Positions 47,362 through 57,328 of a DNA stretch of 64,000 nt are shown piece after piece (positions within the stretch are counted from its first letter, which is position 1; each line of letters begins with the position of its first letter). A program made the translations under genes and the position numbers. This DNA is from Vibrio casei (GTDB lineage Bacteria > Pseudomonadota > Gammaproteobacteria > Enterobacterales > Vibrionaceae), in contig NZ_AP018680.1 in the NCBI RefSeq assembly GCF_002218025.2, forward strand, positions 2,294,001 to 2,358,000, read 5' to 3'. A model generated the notes under the pieces. That model was not told the DNA's origin, did not search any database, and worked only from the letters and a program-made list of their open reading frames with translations.

Positions 47362-47403
47362 AAAAAGCCGCATAAGAATCAATCTTACGCGGCTTAATTT
47401 TTA
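47362..47403. terminator. terminator after emrD
   Basis: AAGCCGCATAAGA / TCTTACGCGGCTT stem (47365-47377 with 47383-47395, one mismatch) followed by AATTTTT; convergent with the HopJ-family gene. Confidence 0.8.
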
Positions 47404-47440
47404 TCGTTCTTTATTCTTTCGGTTAACTTAATCGTTCAAA

Positions 47441-47779
47441 TTAATTCAAGGCCGGCGATGGAAACTTAATCCCATCCCAACCGTATTGAATAAAGTTACG
47501 TATATTCTGATGATCATCATTTTCTGGATGCTCTAATACATCTTGGCGATAAAATTTACCGAAACACGCCAAAGTTTGTGCTTGAGTTAAATTATGCATT
47601 TGTGCAAACGCGAAGATCTTACAAGACCCATTATTTTGCCCAGCGTCATTACTTATATCACCATTAGTAAATGCCGTAGGAGTAAATGTGAAACTACTAT
47701 CAATCACCGCAATAGTCTGTTCAAACTCAACCGACAGTGGCTCGGTGGTTACCTGATGCAAAAACTCAGTCAACGCCAT
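47441..47779 (-). CDS. HopJ-family protein
   Basis: 112 residues that match the HopJ type III effector family (Pfam 08888): FSFTPTAFTNGD-like motif seen as FTFTPTAFTNG, NNGSCKIFAFAQ, LACFGKFYRQDVL and NIRNFIQYGWDGIKF. The family name comes from a Pseudomonas syringae candidate effector, but similar genes are common in free-living marine bacteria without a matching secretion system, so the role is unknown. Strong AAAAGGAG ribosome-binding site. No type III genes nearby. It lies 52 bp after fbpC on the same strand. Confidence 0.87.
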   Translation of the reverse strand: MALTEFLHQVTTEPLSVEFEQTIAVIDSSFTFTPTAFTNGDISNDAGQNNGSCKIFAFAQMHNLTQAQTLACFGKFYRQDVLEHPENDDHQNIRNFIQYGWDGIKFPSPALN

Positions 47780-47831
47780 AACGTTCTCCTTTTAATCTTT
47801 TTAATAATTAAGCCAGTGTAAGTAAGACAAT

Positions 47832-48929
47832 TTAAAAAACCAATGCCTCTTCACAATCCACTTCAACATTCACCTTTTGCCCTACCTCTAAAAGGTGATT
47901 AGATTGCGCTAACAAATGCACGCCGTGAACATCAATAACGTAACGACAGTGATCCCCCATAAACTGCTGCTCAATGACACGGATCTCGCTTTCTTCATCA
48001 TGCAGTAACAATACTTGCTGCGGTCGCAATAGAATCTCGCACGCTTTCCCGATTTCAATCTGATTTTTAGAAGTGATAAGCAATGTGCCTAACACCGTAT
48101 CAAATTGACCATCAGATAATTTTTCGGCAGGAAGATAACAACCACCTCCGAGAAAATTAGCTACAAATTTACTCGATGGCTGGTAATAAAGCTGTGCAGC
48201 TGAACCAAACTGCTCAATCACCCCTTTATTCATTACCGCCATTTTATCGGAAAATGCGAACGCTTCCTCTCGAGAATGCGTGACAAAAATGGCCGTAACA
48301 CCTTGTTGTTTAAAGATGTTACGAATATCACGAATTAATTCATGGCGAACTTGCGTATCAATATTAGAAAAAGGTTCATCAAGCAACAATAAATCAGGTT
48401 GGCACGCCAGCGATCGAGCAATCGCGACACGTTGCTGCTGACCTCCTGATAATTGATGGGGGTAGCGATCTTCTAGGCCAATTAAGTGCACCAGTTCCAA
48501 CATACTTTCTACAATGGTTTTCTGCTGAGCTTTATTTTTATCTTGTAAACCAAACGAGATATTGTCAGAAACGGACAAATGTGGAAATAAAGCATAATCT
48601 TGAAAAATAAGACCTATATTTCTTTGCTCTGGTGGCAACCAATTTTCACCATCATCAATCACTTTTTGATTTAGCACCATCTCACCAGAAGATAATGGCA
48701 ACAAACCCGCAATAGCTTTTAGTAGGGTGGTTTTCCCGCAGCCGCTCGCCCCGAGTAAACACACAATTTCACCTTGTTGTACTGATAAGCTTAAGTTCTC
48801 TAAAACCGGTACAAGTTGCCCCTTCGTCGAACCATGCCCTGTAGCATAGCGACAAGTTAAATGTTCAATCTTCAACGCAGTCTTGTCAGGAGAAGGATCA
48901 GAAGAGATAGAATGAGTAGGCAATGTCAT
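47832..48929 (-). CDS. fbpC: iron(III) ABC transporter ATPase FbpC
   Basis: 365 residues. Energises uptake of Fe3+ delivered by FbpA. Walker A GASGCGKTT, signature LSGGQQQRVA, Walker B LLLLDEPFSNID, switch His in FVTHSREEA, and a C-terminal TOBE-type regulatory domain (about 250-365, AEILLRPQQVLLL-like ACEILLRPQQV). The ATG directly follows the fbpB stop with no gap, indicating translational coupling. Confidence 0.93.
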   Translation of the reverse strand: MTLPTHSISSDPSPDKTALKIEHLTCRYATGHGSTKGQLVPVLENLSLSVQQGEIVCLLGASGCGKTTLLKAIAGLLPLSSGEMVLNQKVIDDGENWLPPEQRNIGLIFQDYALFPHLSVSDNISFGLQDKNKAQQKTIVESMLELVHLIGLEDRYPHQLSGGQQQRVAIARSLACQPDLLLLDEPFSNIDTQVRHELIRDIRNIFKQQGVTAIFVTHSREEAFAFSDKMAVMNKGVIEQFGSAAQLYYQPSSKFVANFLGGGCYLPAEKLSDGQFDTVLGTLLITSKNQIEIGKACEILLRPQQVLLLHDEESEIRVIEQQFMGDHCRYVIDVHGVHLLAQSNHLLEVGQKVNVEVDCEEALVF

Positions 48930-50582
48930 TTAATGCACCTTTTCTAAAGAACGATTAACCACAATAAGCGGCACCAACCCCACCAGCACCAATAAAATCG
49001 CAGGCAAAGCGGCCAGTTCTAATTGCTGGTCAGACACAAAGTTATATACATATGTTGCTAAAGTTTCAAAGTTAAACGGGCGCAATAAGATAGAAGCATT
49101 CAGCTCTTTCATTGATTCAATAAACACCAATAGACCAGCAATCAAAGCGCCCCTTATAACCAAAGGAAAATGTACACGCTTTAGCATATTGCTCGATGTG
49201 CAGCCCATCGTTCGAGCTGCCATATCCAAGCTTGGAGACACCTTACTTAACCCGCTTTCAATACTGCCAATCGCAACCGCCGAAAACCGTACCGTTAGTG
49301 CAAAAATCAAGGCAAACATTGTACCGGAAAAAAGTAACCCTGGACGCCCCCACTCCATCCACTTAGCAACATCATTAATACTATGGTCAACCGTTAATAC
49401 CGCCACCATAATGCCTATCGCCAAGACTGTGCCGGGAACCGCATAGCCCAAAGAAGACAAGCGCATTGGCATGTGGCTCATATTACCTTCATTTTCTCCA
49501 CCTTGAGTGGCTAAACGCCGGTAAAAATTGACAACTAAAGCCAATATTACACACACTACAGCAACGCTTAACGACACTTGTAAACTATTGAGTGAATAAA
49601 CTTTAAATTCACTCGTCCAACTATTTGAAAAATATCGTGATGCATAATTGACCAGCTGCATTAATGGCAGCAAGAAGCCCGCTAATACCAACCCCCAGCA
49701 CCATGATAAAGACAACCATTTTCTCCATCCTGATAATGCATATCGGTTATCTTCATGGCTCGAAAATTGTGTCTGAAAATGTTTTTGCTTACGGCGGCTA
49801 TAACGCTCTGCACTAAGCAGTAGAATAACAACCAGTAACATGATAGCCGAGATTTTTGCAGCGGCCGTTAGATTAGAATACCCAAGCCAAGTATCGTAAA
49901 CTGCGGTGGTTAACGTGCTTACCGCAAAATAGCTCACCGTGCCAAAATCGCCCAAGGTTTCCATCGCGACAAGAGACAATCCAACCGCAATAGCGGGGCG
50001 AGCTAATGGTAAGGAGACCTGGTAAAAACTTTGCCACGGCGTGCATTTTAACAAACGAGCAGACTGTAAAAGCGAAGTACTTTGCTCCATAAAAGCAGAG
50101 CGTGCGAGTAAATAAACGTAAGGATAAAGCACCAATGACAACACAATCATCGCACCGGGTAACGTTCGTATATCTGGAAACCAATAATCTTGCGGTGTTA
50201 ACTCAAAGCTATTGCGCAGCCAAATCTGAATAGGCCCAGCAAAATCAAACCAATCAGTATAAATGTACCCAACAATATAAGCAGGCATAGCCAGTGGAAG
50301 GACCAATGCCCATTGCAATATTTTCTCTCCAGGTAAACGACACATGGCCATTAACCAAGCACCTGGTAAACCAAGAATCAAAGAAAGCAACATGGTGCCA
50401 GAGACCAAAAGAATCGTATTAAGCGTATAGGTTGGTAATACCGATGCAAATAGGTGCGCAAACAATTCATCGCTTTCCCCTATCGCGGTATAAAAAACAG
50501 CCAATATTGGTAAAACCAATAATACAGCCATAACCCAACTGCTGATTTTCCATGACAAATACGTTTCTTTCATTGTGACCAT
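48930..50582 (-). CDS. fbpB: iron(III) ABC transporter permease FbpB (fused two-domain)
   Basis: 550 residues, about twelve transmembrane helices in two homologous permease halves, each with an EAA-type loop: LLQSARLLKCTPWQSFYQVSLPLARPA and LDMAARTMGCTSSNMLKRVHFPLV. Such fused permeases are usual for FbpB/SfuB/HitB iron transporters. Inner membrane. Start ATG 50582 or the ATG three codons downstream at 50573 (MKETYLSWK); neither has a clear ribosome-binding site. A 264-bp gap with a hairpin and an intergenic repeat separates it from fbpA. Confidence 0.93.
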   Translation of the reverse strand: MVTMKETYLSWKISSWVMAVLLVLPILAVFYTAIGESDELFAHLFASVLPTYTLNTILLVSGTMLLSLILGLPGAWLMAMCRLPGEKILQWALVLPLAMPAYIVGYIYTDWFDFAGPIQIWLRNSFELTPQDYWFPDIRTLPGAMIVLSLVLYPYVYLLARSAFMEQSTSLLQSARLLKCTPWQSFYQVSLPLARPAIAVGLSLVAMETLGDFGTVSYFAVSTLTTAVYDTWLGYSNLTAAAKISAIMLLVVILLLSAERYSRRKQKHFQTQFSSHEDNRYALSGWRKWLSLSWCWGLVLAGFLLPLMQLVNYASRYFSNSWTSEFKVYSLNSLQVSLSVAVVCVILALVVNFYRRLATQGGENEGNMSHMPMRLSSLGYAVPGTVLAIGIMVAVLTVDHSINDVAKWMEWGRPGLLFSGTMFALIFALTVRFSAVAIGSIESGLSKVSPSLDMAARTMGCTSSNMLKRVHFPLVIRGALIAGLLVFIESMKELNASILLRPFNFETLATYVYNFVSDQQLELAALPAILLVLVGLVPLIVVNRSLEKVH

Positions 50583-50656
50583 TTTACACTTATATCAATA
50601 AAAATATTACCGAAGATAATACACAAAAAATAGAATTTAAGCCTATAACGAAACGA

Positions 50657-50684
50657 CAAAAGGGAAGCCTCAGCCTCCCTTGAA
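50657..50684 (-). terminator. hairpin between fbpA and fbpB (partial terminator)
   Basis: On the minus strand AAGGGAGGC-TGA-GGCTTCCCTT with a following TTTT; one mismatched pair. Located 165 nt after the fbpA stop and 75 nt before fbpB, so it probably limits fbpBC relative to fbpA instead of ending the operon. Confidence 0.5.
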
Positions 50685-50710
50685 TTCAATCCGTTATTTT
50701 ACTTATATAT

Positions 50711-50836
50711 CCTACATAATTGACGTTGCAGTGAGTGAACAAGTACGTGAAACCCCATGAGCTTTTTTATAAACAAAAGCTTGTCTATGTAATTGAGGTG
50801 AACGCTCGTTGCCAACCAAGCTATAGCATCAAGTAT
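50711..50836 (+). repeat. structured Vibrio-type intergenic repeat, copy B
   Basis: About 126 bp in the fbpA-fbpB gap, same plus-strand orientation as copy A at 41765. Its core hairpin is AGCTTTT / AAAAGCT, different in sequence from the CATAG/CTATG core of copy A but at the same place. Here the operon is transcribed in the opposite sense to the repeat. Confidence 0.6.
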
Positions 50837-50846
50837 AACGGGTATA

Positions 50847-51860
50847 TTAAAGGTCGAATTTAACTTCATCTAATAACTTCACTGCCGCCTCATGATGTGC
50901 AGCGATGTCATCCAAAGATAGAGAATCGGCTTTATAATCCCCCCAAGAAGCCACTAATTTAGACGCTTCAACGCCCGGCTTTACCGGTGATTCAAAGTTA
51001 TCTTCAGCATACATTTTTTGAGCAACATCACCAGATAAGAACTCCATTAACTTAAGCGCATTATCTTTATTGGGTGCGTACTTTGCCATTGCCATGCCAC
51101 TGATATTGACATGTGTACCAAATGCTTCTTGCCCTGGGAAGTTTATGTAAACCGCATCAGCCCATACTTTTTGTTCTTTATCGTTAATCATTTTTCCAAA
51201 GTAGTAGCTGTTACCTAAAGAATAATCACATAGACCTTCTTTGATCGCTTGTACTTGACCACGATCACTGCCTTGAGGCTTGCGAGCAAGGTTAGATTTC
51301 AAGCCTTCTAGCCATTGTTTCGTTTCTGCTTCTCCGTGATGAGCAATCATAGCTGAAACTAAAGAGACGTTATATGGATGCTTACCAGGGCGAGTACAAA
51401 TTTTACCTTTATACTCAGGTTTTGCTAAGTCCATATAATCAAAAGATGCAGGAAGTTTACCAACGCGATCTTTCGAAGAATATACCGCACGAGCACGTGT
51501 TGTCACACCAAACCATTCGCCTTCTTTGTCACGGTATTGAGCAGGAATATTGCCGTTAATCACGTCGCTGTTTACAGGTTGAACAACTACTTTATCGGTT
51601 AACTCTGCCAAACGACTAATATCAACAGTAAGTACAACATCAGCAGGACTGTATTCACCTTCTTGAACCAGTTTTTCCGCTAAGCCATCTTTAGCAAACT
51701 TCACATTCACTTTAATGCCCGTTTCTTCGGTAAACTCTTTTAGCATAGGCTCAACAAGAAAAGGCTGGCGATAAGAATAAACATTCACTTCTTGTGCTGC
51801 CATCAGCGCAGGAGAAAAACTAGAGGCAGCGAGTGCCGAAACAAGGAATAGCTTTTTCAT
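50847..51860 (-). CDS. fbpA: periplasmic iron(III)-binding protein FbpA
   Basis: 337 residues with signal peptide MKKLFLVSALAASSFSPALMA. Transferrin-like bacterial Fe3+ binding protein (FutA/FbpA/HitA): QEVNVYSYRQPFLVEPML at the mature N-terminus and the paired tyrosines SLGNSYYFGKM that ligate iron. A Fur box overlaps the promoter 28 bp upstream of the start, so it should be iron-repressed. First gene of fbpABC. Confidence 0.95.
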   Translation of the reverse strand: MKKLFLVSALAASSFSPALMAAQEVNVYSYRQPFLVEPMLKEFTEETGIKVNVKFAKDGLAEKLVQEGEYSPADVVLTVDISRLAELTDKVVVQPVNSDVINGNIPAQYRDKEGEWFGVTTRARAVYSSKDRVGKLPASFDYMDLAKPEYKGKICTRPGKHPYNVSLVSAMIAHHGEAETKQWLEGLKSNLARKPQGSDRGQVQAIKEGLCDYSLGNSYYFGKMINDKEQKVWADAVYINFPGQEAFGTHVNISGMAMAKYAPNKDNALKLMEFLSGDVAQKMYAEDNFESPVKPGVEASKLVASWGDYKADSLSLDDIAAHHEAAVKLLDEVKFDL

Positions 51861-51887
51861 TGGTATAATCCTTTATATAAATACAAA

Positions 51888-51902
51888 TGATAACAATTAT
51901 CA
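51888..51902. promoter_or_regulatory. Fur box upstream of fbpA
   Basis: TGATAACAATTATCA matches the 7-1-7 Fur core TGATAAT-N-ATTATCA in 14 of 15 positions and lies 28 bp from the fbpA ATG. Binding by Fe-Fur would repress fbpABC when iron is plentiful. Confidence 0.8.
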
Positions 51903-51957
51903 ATATGGTTATTATATCCAGCTAAGGATTTAACTCAATCGTCAAGAGCTCATAAAT

Positions 51958-51990
51958 CGAAAAAGCCCCGCTCATTTGAACAGGGCTTTG
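51958..51990 (-). terminator. glnK-amtB terminator
   Basis: AAAGCCC / GGGCTTT (51962-51968 with 51983-51989); read on the minus strand it ends in a T4-5 run, 44 nt after the amtB stop. Confidence 0.75.
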
Positions 51991-52033
51991 TAACAAAGTA
52001 TAAATCTAGAATGAATACATCATTCATTGATGC

Positions 52034-53260
52034 TTATTTATTTGAAGTAAACTCAGGATAAGCGACCACACCACAATCGTGCATGTCCATCCCTTCAAGC
52101 TCTTCTTCTTCTGTCACACGAATTCCCATTGTTGCTTTTAAAATGGCCCAAACCACCAAGCTTGCAATAAACACCCATGCAAAGATAACCACAGCACCAT
52201 ATATTTGAGCACCAAATGTTGCATCTGAATTACTCACCGGCACCATCAGTAAACCCAAAATACCACACACACCGTGTACTGAAATGGCCCCCACAGGATC
52301 ATCAATCTTCACTTTATCGAAGAACAAGATACTGAAGATAACTAACACACCCGCAATCGCACCGATAAGCACAGACATCACAGGTGATGGAGACGCAGGA
52401 TCCGCAGTAATCGCGACAAGACCCGCTAAAGCACCGTTAAGAATCATGGTTAAATCCGCTTTACCCCAAATAAGCTTTACGGTAATTAAAGAAGCGATCG
52501 CACCAGCAGCAGCGGCAGCATTGGTGTTCAAGAAAACTTCGCCAATCGCGGTTGCATCGTCTGCCGAAGAAAGCGCAAGTTGTGAACCTCCGTTAAAGCC
52601 AAACCAACCAAACCATAAGATAAACGTCCCTAATGTCGCTAATGGCATGTTTGAGCCTTGGATAGGGTGGACTTCACCATTTTTACCGTATTTGCCTTTA
52701 CGAGCACCAAGTAACAATACGCCAGCTAATGCGGCAGCTGCACCCGCTAAGTGAACAATCCCTGAACCTGCAAAATCACTGAAACCAGCGGCTGATAAGA
52801 ACCCACCACCCCATGTCCAATACCCCTCAACAGGGTAAATAAAGCCAGTTAGAACCACGGCAAAAATCAAAAATGTTGATAACTTCATGCGTTCAGCCAC
52901 CGCCCCAGAAACGACTGACATTGCGGTAGCAACGAACACCACTTGGAAGAAGAAATCTGAGCCTAAAGAGTGAGATGCATCATCGGCTTGTGTGCCGATA
53001 AGCGCACCAAAAGAAGGGAATACACCGCCTTCAGCGTTACCAACATACATAATGTTATAACCGACAAACAAAAACATGGTGCAAGCAACGGCAAATAAAA
53101 CGAAGTTTTTGGTTAAAATTTCCGTGGTGTTTTTTGAACGTACAAGACCGGCCTCCAACATCGCAAAGCCTGCTGCCATCCACATCACTAATGCACCCGA
53201 TATCAATAAAAAGAAGGTATCTAAAGCATATTTGATTTCTGTTATTGCTGTAATATCCAT
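52034..53260 (-). CDS. amtB: ammonium transporter AmtB
   Basis: 408 residues, eleven transmembrane helices. Conducts NH3/NH4+ across the inner membrane. Amt signature GFAMLEAGLVRSKN near 30, pore histidines in SGIVHLAGAAAALAG and ISVHGVCGILG. ATG 53260 has GGAG at a spacing of 9; an upstream TTG frame would add five residues including the ribosome-binding site itself, so I rejected it. It is 23 bp downstream of glnK; GlnK is expected to plug the channel when nitrogen is plentiful. Confidence 0.95.
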   Translation of the reverse strand: MDITAITEIKYALDTFFLLISGALVMWMAAGFAMLEAGLVRSKNTTEILTKNFVLFAVACTMFLFVGYNIMYVGNAEGGVFPSFGALIGTQADDASHSLGSDFFFQVVFVATAMSVVSGAVAERMKLSTFLIFAVVLTGFIYPVEGYWTWGGGFLSAAGFSDFAGSGIVHLAGAAAALAGVLLLGARKGKYGKNGEVHPIQGSNMPLATLGTFILWFGWFGFNGGSQLALSSADDATAIGEVFLNTNAAAAAGAIASLITVKLIWGKADLTMILNGALAGLVAITADPASPSPVMSVLIGAIAGVLVIFSILFFDKVKIDDPVGAISVHGVCGILGLLMVPVSNSDATFGAQIYGAVVIFAWVFIASLVVWAILKATMGIRVTEEEELEGMDMHDCGVVAYPEFTSNK

Positions 53261-53283
53261 ATTATTTTTCTCCAATACCTAAC

Positions 53284-53640
<357 letters not shown>

Positions 53641-53803
53641 TTAATTATTTCTACATTAAAAGAGTAATCAAGTTACGTGCCAACTTTTCAATACATTGAA
53701 AATAAAGGAATTAGAATAATAGAAGGATAATAAGTGGAACTTATCGCACCAATAAGGTGCATTAAGATCATTAATAAAACGCAGAAGGTGCAGAAAAGGA
53801 AAA

Positions 53804-54166
53804 TTAGCTTACAAATGCACGCCAAGAAAGCAAAACTTGTTGGAAGTCTTCAATGCCACACCAAGCTTCACTCTCTTCTTCATAGGCAAAAAGATCATCT
53901 TCAAGATCATCTTCTTCTATGCTTAATAGATGATTAGAACTGATATGTATCTCGTTTTGCTCAATAAACATACTCCAATCTTGACCAACTAAACGCCACT
54001 CTTGATTGATATTTTTTTGTGCACCAATTTGTTGCATGACCAATTCAAGCTTACCAAGATCGCTACCTATCTCTTCAATCAACCAATGACCAATCGCCTC
54101 ATGTCCAGACGAGAACACCACTCGATAGCTGCCATCTAAGGTGTTTTTCTTAAATTCAAAGTCCAT
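53804..54166 (-). CDS. yacL: YacL family protein (UPF0231)
   Basis: 120 residues, exactly the E. coli YacL length, and downstream of acnB as in E. coli. Begins MDFEFKKNTLDGSYRVVFSSGHEAIGHWL and has an acidic tail (IEEDDLEDDLFAYEEESEAW). No membrane segment or catalytic motif; function unknown. It is separated from acnB by the acnB terminator. Confidence 0.9.
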   Translation of the reverse strand: MDFEFKKNTLDGSYRVVFSSGHEAIGHWLIEEIGSDLGKLELVMQQIGAQKNINQEWRLVGQDWSMFIEQNEIHISSNHLLSIEEDDLEDDLFAYEEESEAWCGIEDFQQVLLSWRAFVS

Positions 54167-54321
54167 AATATATCGTTACTTTTGTTAGGTAATACCCAAA
54201 GTTTACTTGTTTTTCACCTGCATTGCTTAGTTTTAATCGCCATGTTTTAACGGATACCAATCATGCTAATTATCTGGGAAGTTTGATTTTAGTATCACAT
54301 TGGAAATGCGTTCAATTAGAA

Positions 54322-54350
54322 ACAAAAAACCGCTGAAAAATCAGCGGTCT
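54322..54350 (-). terminator. acnB terminator
   Basis: ACCGCTGA / TCAGCGGT stem (54329-54336 with 54341-54348); on the minus strand followed by T6, 31 nt after the acnB stop. Confidence 0.88.
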
Positions 54351-54380
54351 TTATTGTTCAACGATGACTTAACCTGAAGC

Positions 54381-56978
54381 TTATGCTGGCTCTTGGAATA
54401 TCACTGTATCCGCTTTTTTCGTATAGTGTTCCATACGGTGGAAGTTTAAGTAACGATAAGTATCCGCTGCTGTTGCATTAATTTGTTCAGCGTAACCTAA
54501 GTACTCTTCTTTCGTTGGAATCCGACCTAAAATCGCCCCAACAGCTGACAATTCAGCCGACGCGAGGAATACATTCGCGCCATTCCCTAAACGGTTCGGG
54601 AAGTTACGAGTAGAGGTCGACATAACGGTCGATTTTTCAGCGACACGCGCTTGGTTACCCATACATAATGAACAACCCGGAGTTTCAATACGAACCCCAG
54701 CACGGCCAAAGATACCGTAATAACCTTCCTCTGTGAGTTGGTCTTTATCCATCTTAGTTGGTGGAGCTACCCATAAACGTGTTTCTAACTCACCTTTATG
54801 TTTTTCTAATAGCTTACCAGCGGCGCGGAAGTGGCCAATGTTGGTCATACAAGAACCAATGAAAACTTCATCGATTTGTGTGCCTTGAACATCCGATAAT
54901 AAACGAGCATCATCAGGATCATTCGGCGCACATAAAATTGGTTCATCAATTTCAGCTAAGTCAATTTCAACCACATGGGCATATTCAGCGTCTTTGTCCG
55001 CGCTCATTAACTCAGGATTTGCTAACCATTCTTCCATTGCTTTAATACGACGCTCAATAGTACGACGATCGCCGTAACCTTCAGAGATCATCCATTTCAA
55101 CATCACGATGTTAGAGCTTAAATACTCAGCGATAGATTCTTCAGAAAGCTTAACCGTACAACCCGCAGCTGAACGTTCAGCAGAAGCATCAGATAATTCA
55201 AACGCTTGCTCGACCGTTAAATGCTCCAGACCTTCAATTTCTAGTACGCGACCAGAGAATTCGTTGATCTTACCCGCTTTCTCAACCGTTAATAAACCTT
55301 GTTTGATACCGTAGTATGGAATCGCATGAACAAGATCTCTCAGGGTAATACCCGGTTTCATTTCGCCTTTAAAGCGCACTAAAACAGATTCAGGCATATC
55401 AAGAGGCATTACACCAGTCGCCGCTGCAAAGGCAACCAAACCAGAACCTGCTGGGAATGAAATGCCAAGAGGGAAACGAGTATGCGAGTCACCTCCAGTA
55501 CCCACAGTATCGGGTAGAAGCATACGGTTTAACCATGAGTGAATGATACCGTCACCAGGGCGAAGCGACACACCACCACGGTTCATAATGAAATCCGGTA
55601 GCGTATGGTGCGTATTCACATCAACAGGTTTTGGATAAGCAGAAGTATGACAGAAAGACTGCATAACGAGATCCGCAGAGAAACCTAGACATGCAAGGTC
55701 TTTAAGCTCATCACGGGTCATTGGACCAGTGGTATCTTGCGAACCTACTGTCGTCATTTTAGGTTCACAGTAAGTGCCAGGACGAATCCCTTCTACACCA
55801 CATGCTTTACCTACCATTTTCTGACCAAGCGTAAAGCCTTTATTCGATTCAGCAACAGGAACAGGACGACGGAAAACTTCAGATGGTTTAAGCCCTAAAG
55901 CGATACGTGCACGATCGGTTAAACCACGGCCAATGATCAGTGGAATACGACCGCCAGCACGAACTTCATCATAAAGAACATCTGTCTTCAATTTAAATGT
56001 CGAGATAACCTCATCGGTGTCGTGTTTGCATACTTTTCCTTCATGAGGATAAATATCAATCACGTCACCCATATTCATTTTAGAGACATCAAGTTCAATT
56101 GGCAGCGCGCCTGCATCTTCCATGGTGTTGAAGAAGATAGGAGCAATCTTGCCACCAAGACAAAAGCCACCAGCACGTTTGTTTGGTACATATGGAATAT
56201 CATCACCCATAAACCAAAGCACAGAGTTAGTTGCTGACTTACGAGAAGAACCAGTACCAACAACATCACCTACGTAAACTAACGGATGACCTTTTTCTTC
56301 TAATGCTTCAATTTGCTTAATTGGGCCAACGTTACCGGCATCATCAGGAGTAATGCCTTCACGCTCATTTTTTAGCATTGCTAAAGCATGAAGTGGGATA
56401 TCTGGACGAGACCATGCGTCAGGCGCAGGAGACAAATCATCGGTATTCGTTTCACCCGTCACTTTAAACACCGTCAGTGTTACCTTGTCGGCAAGTTGAG
56501 GTTTTTTCAAGAACCATTCTGCTTCAGCCCAAGATTCCATAACGGCTTTGGCAAACTCATTACCCGCTTTGGCTTTTTCTTCTACATCGTGGAAAGCATC
56601 AAACATCAATAATGTGTGTTTTAACGCTTTAGCAGCAATCGGAGCCAGTAACTCATCATCTAGAAAGCTAACCAGTGCTTCGATGTTATAACCACCTTGC
56701 ATAGTACCAAGCAGTTCTGCTGCTTTTTCACGACTAACTAGCGGCGATTCAGATTCACCTTTTGCAACGGCAGTTAAAAAACCAGCTTTAACATAAGCGG
56801 CTTCATCTACCCCTGGTGGGATACGGTTAATTAATAGATCAAGAATGAATTCTTCTTCACCTTCAGGTGGGTTTTTCAGCAGTTCTACCAAAGCAGCAAC
56901 CTGCTCTGCGTCTAAAGGTTTTGGGACTATTCCTTCAGCGGCACGCTCTGCGACGTGTTTACGGTAGGCTTCAAGCAC
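54381..56978 (-). CDS. acnB: aconitate hydratase B
   Basis: 865 residues, identical to E. coli AcnB length. Interconverts citrate and isocitrate through cis-aconitate; many homologues also act on 2-methylcitrate. AcnB-specific N-terminal HEAT-like domain ([21 protein letters not shown]), domain 4 next to it ([16 protein letters not shown]), and cluster cysteines in [10 protein letters not shown] and [12 protein letters not shown]. Also an iron-responsive RNA-binding protein in E. coli. The upstream 350 bp hold a phased direct repeat. Confidence 0.98.
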   Translation of the reverse strand: MLEAYRKHVAERAAEGIVPKPLDAEQVAALVELLKNPPEGEEEFILDLLINRIPPGVDEAAYVKAGFLTAVAKGESESPLVSREKAAELLGTMQGGYNIEALVSFLDDELLAPIAAKALKHTLLMFDAFHDVEEKAKAGNEFAKAVMESWAEAEWFLKKPQLADKVTLTVFKVTGETNTDDLSPAPDAWSRPDIPLHALAMLKNEREGITPDDAGNVGPIKQIEALEEKGHPLVYVGDVVGTGSSRKSATNSVLWFMGDDIPYVPNKRAGGFCLGGKIAPIFFNTMEDAGALPIELDVSKMNMGDVIDIYPHEGKVCKHDTDEVISTFKLKTDVLYDEVRAGGRIPLIIGRGLTDRARIALGLKPSEVFRRPVPVAESNKGFTLGQKMVGKACGVEGIRPGTYCEPKMTTVGSQDTTGPMTRDELKDLACLGFSADLVMQSFCHTSAYPKPVDVNTHHTLPDFIMNRGGVSLRPGDGIIHSWLNRMLLPDTVGTGGDSHTRFPLGISFPAGSGLVAFAAATGVMPLDMPESVLVRFKGEMKPGITLRDLVHAIPYYGIKQGLLTVEKAGKINEFSGRVLEIEGLEHLTVEQAFELSDASAERSAAGCTVKLSEESIAEYLSSNIVMLKWMISEGYGDRRTIERRIKAMEEWLANPELMSADKDAEYAHVVEIDLAEIDEPILCAPNDPDDARLLSDVQGTQIDEVFIGSCMTNIGHFRAAGKLLEKHKGELETRLWVAPPTKMDKDQLTEEGYYGIFGRAGVRIETPGCSLCMGNQARVAEKSTVMSTSTRNFPNRLGNGANVFLASAELSAVGAILGRIPTKEEYLGYAEQINATAADTYRYLNFHRMEHYTKKADTVIFQEPA

Positions 56979-57197
56979 GACTTCTTCCTCTCATTGCGGT
57001 TTCCCCTTTTTTTATATATAGAGGGAAAACATCCTTGGAAATTTGGCTTCCTGCCTATTTTTATTATGAATTAGTATGTTGGCTGATTCTTAATAATCGA
57101 ATACGGTCGGAGCCAAAATGTGGGGTCAAGAATAACAAATTTAACGAAAAATTAAAATCTTGCGAGTTTGACCAAGCTAGCAAACTAGAACTAAATT

Positions 57198-57230
57198 TGT
57201 GAAATTTCACACTTTACAAGGAAATTTCAC
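57198..57230. promoter_or_regulatory. palindrome and 20-bp-phased direct repeat upstream of acnB
   Basis: GAAATTTCAC occurs at 57201-57210 and again at 57221-57230, exactly 20 bp apart (two helical turns). The first copy lies in the perfect palindrome TGTGAAATTTCACA (57198-57211). It is 220 bp upstream of acnB. The spacing of the half sites (N4) does not fit CRP. Regulator unknown. Confidence 0.45.
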
Positions 57231-57328
57231 GCTATTTCCTTTTCAAGAATCATGTCACGACAAAGAGGCATGTAAAGTGGCAGTGGCCGCCTCTTAACGT
57301 GACTTGAATACCCGTTTTTAAATCGACA

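Noticed and set aside
52284..52754. 156-residue plus-strand frame inside amtB
   Set aside because: Antisense shadow of a membrane protein gene, no independent evidence.
57198..57211. TGTGAAATTTCACA as a CRP site
   Set aside because: CRP needs TGTGA-N6-TCACA; here the spacing is N4, so the palindrome was kept as an unassigned operator.
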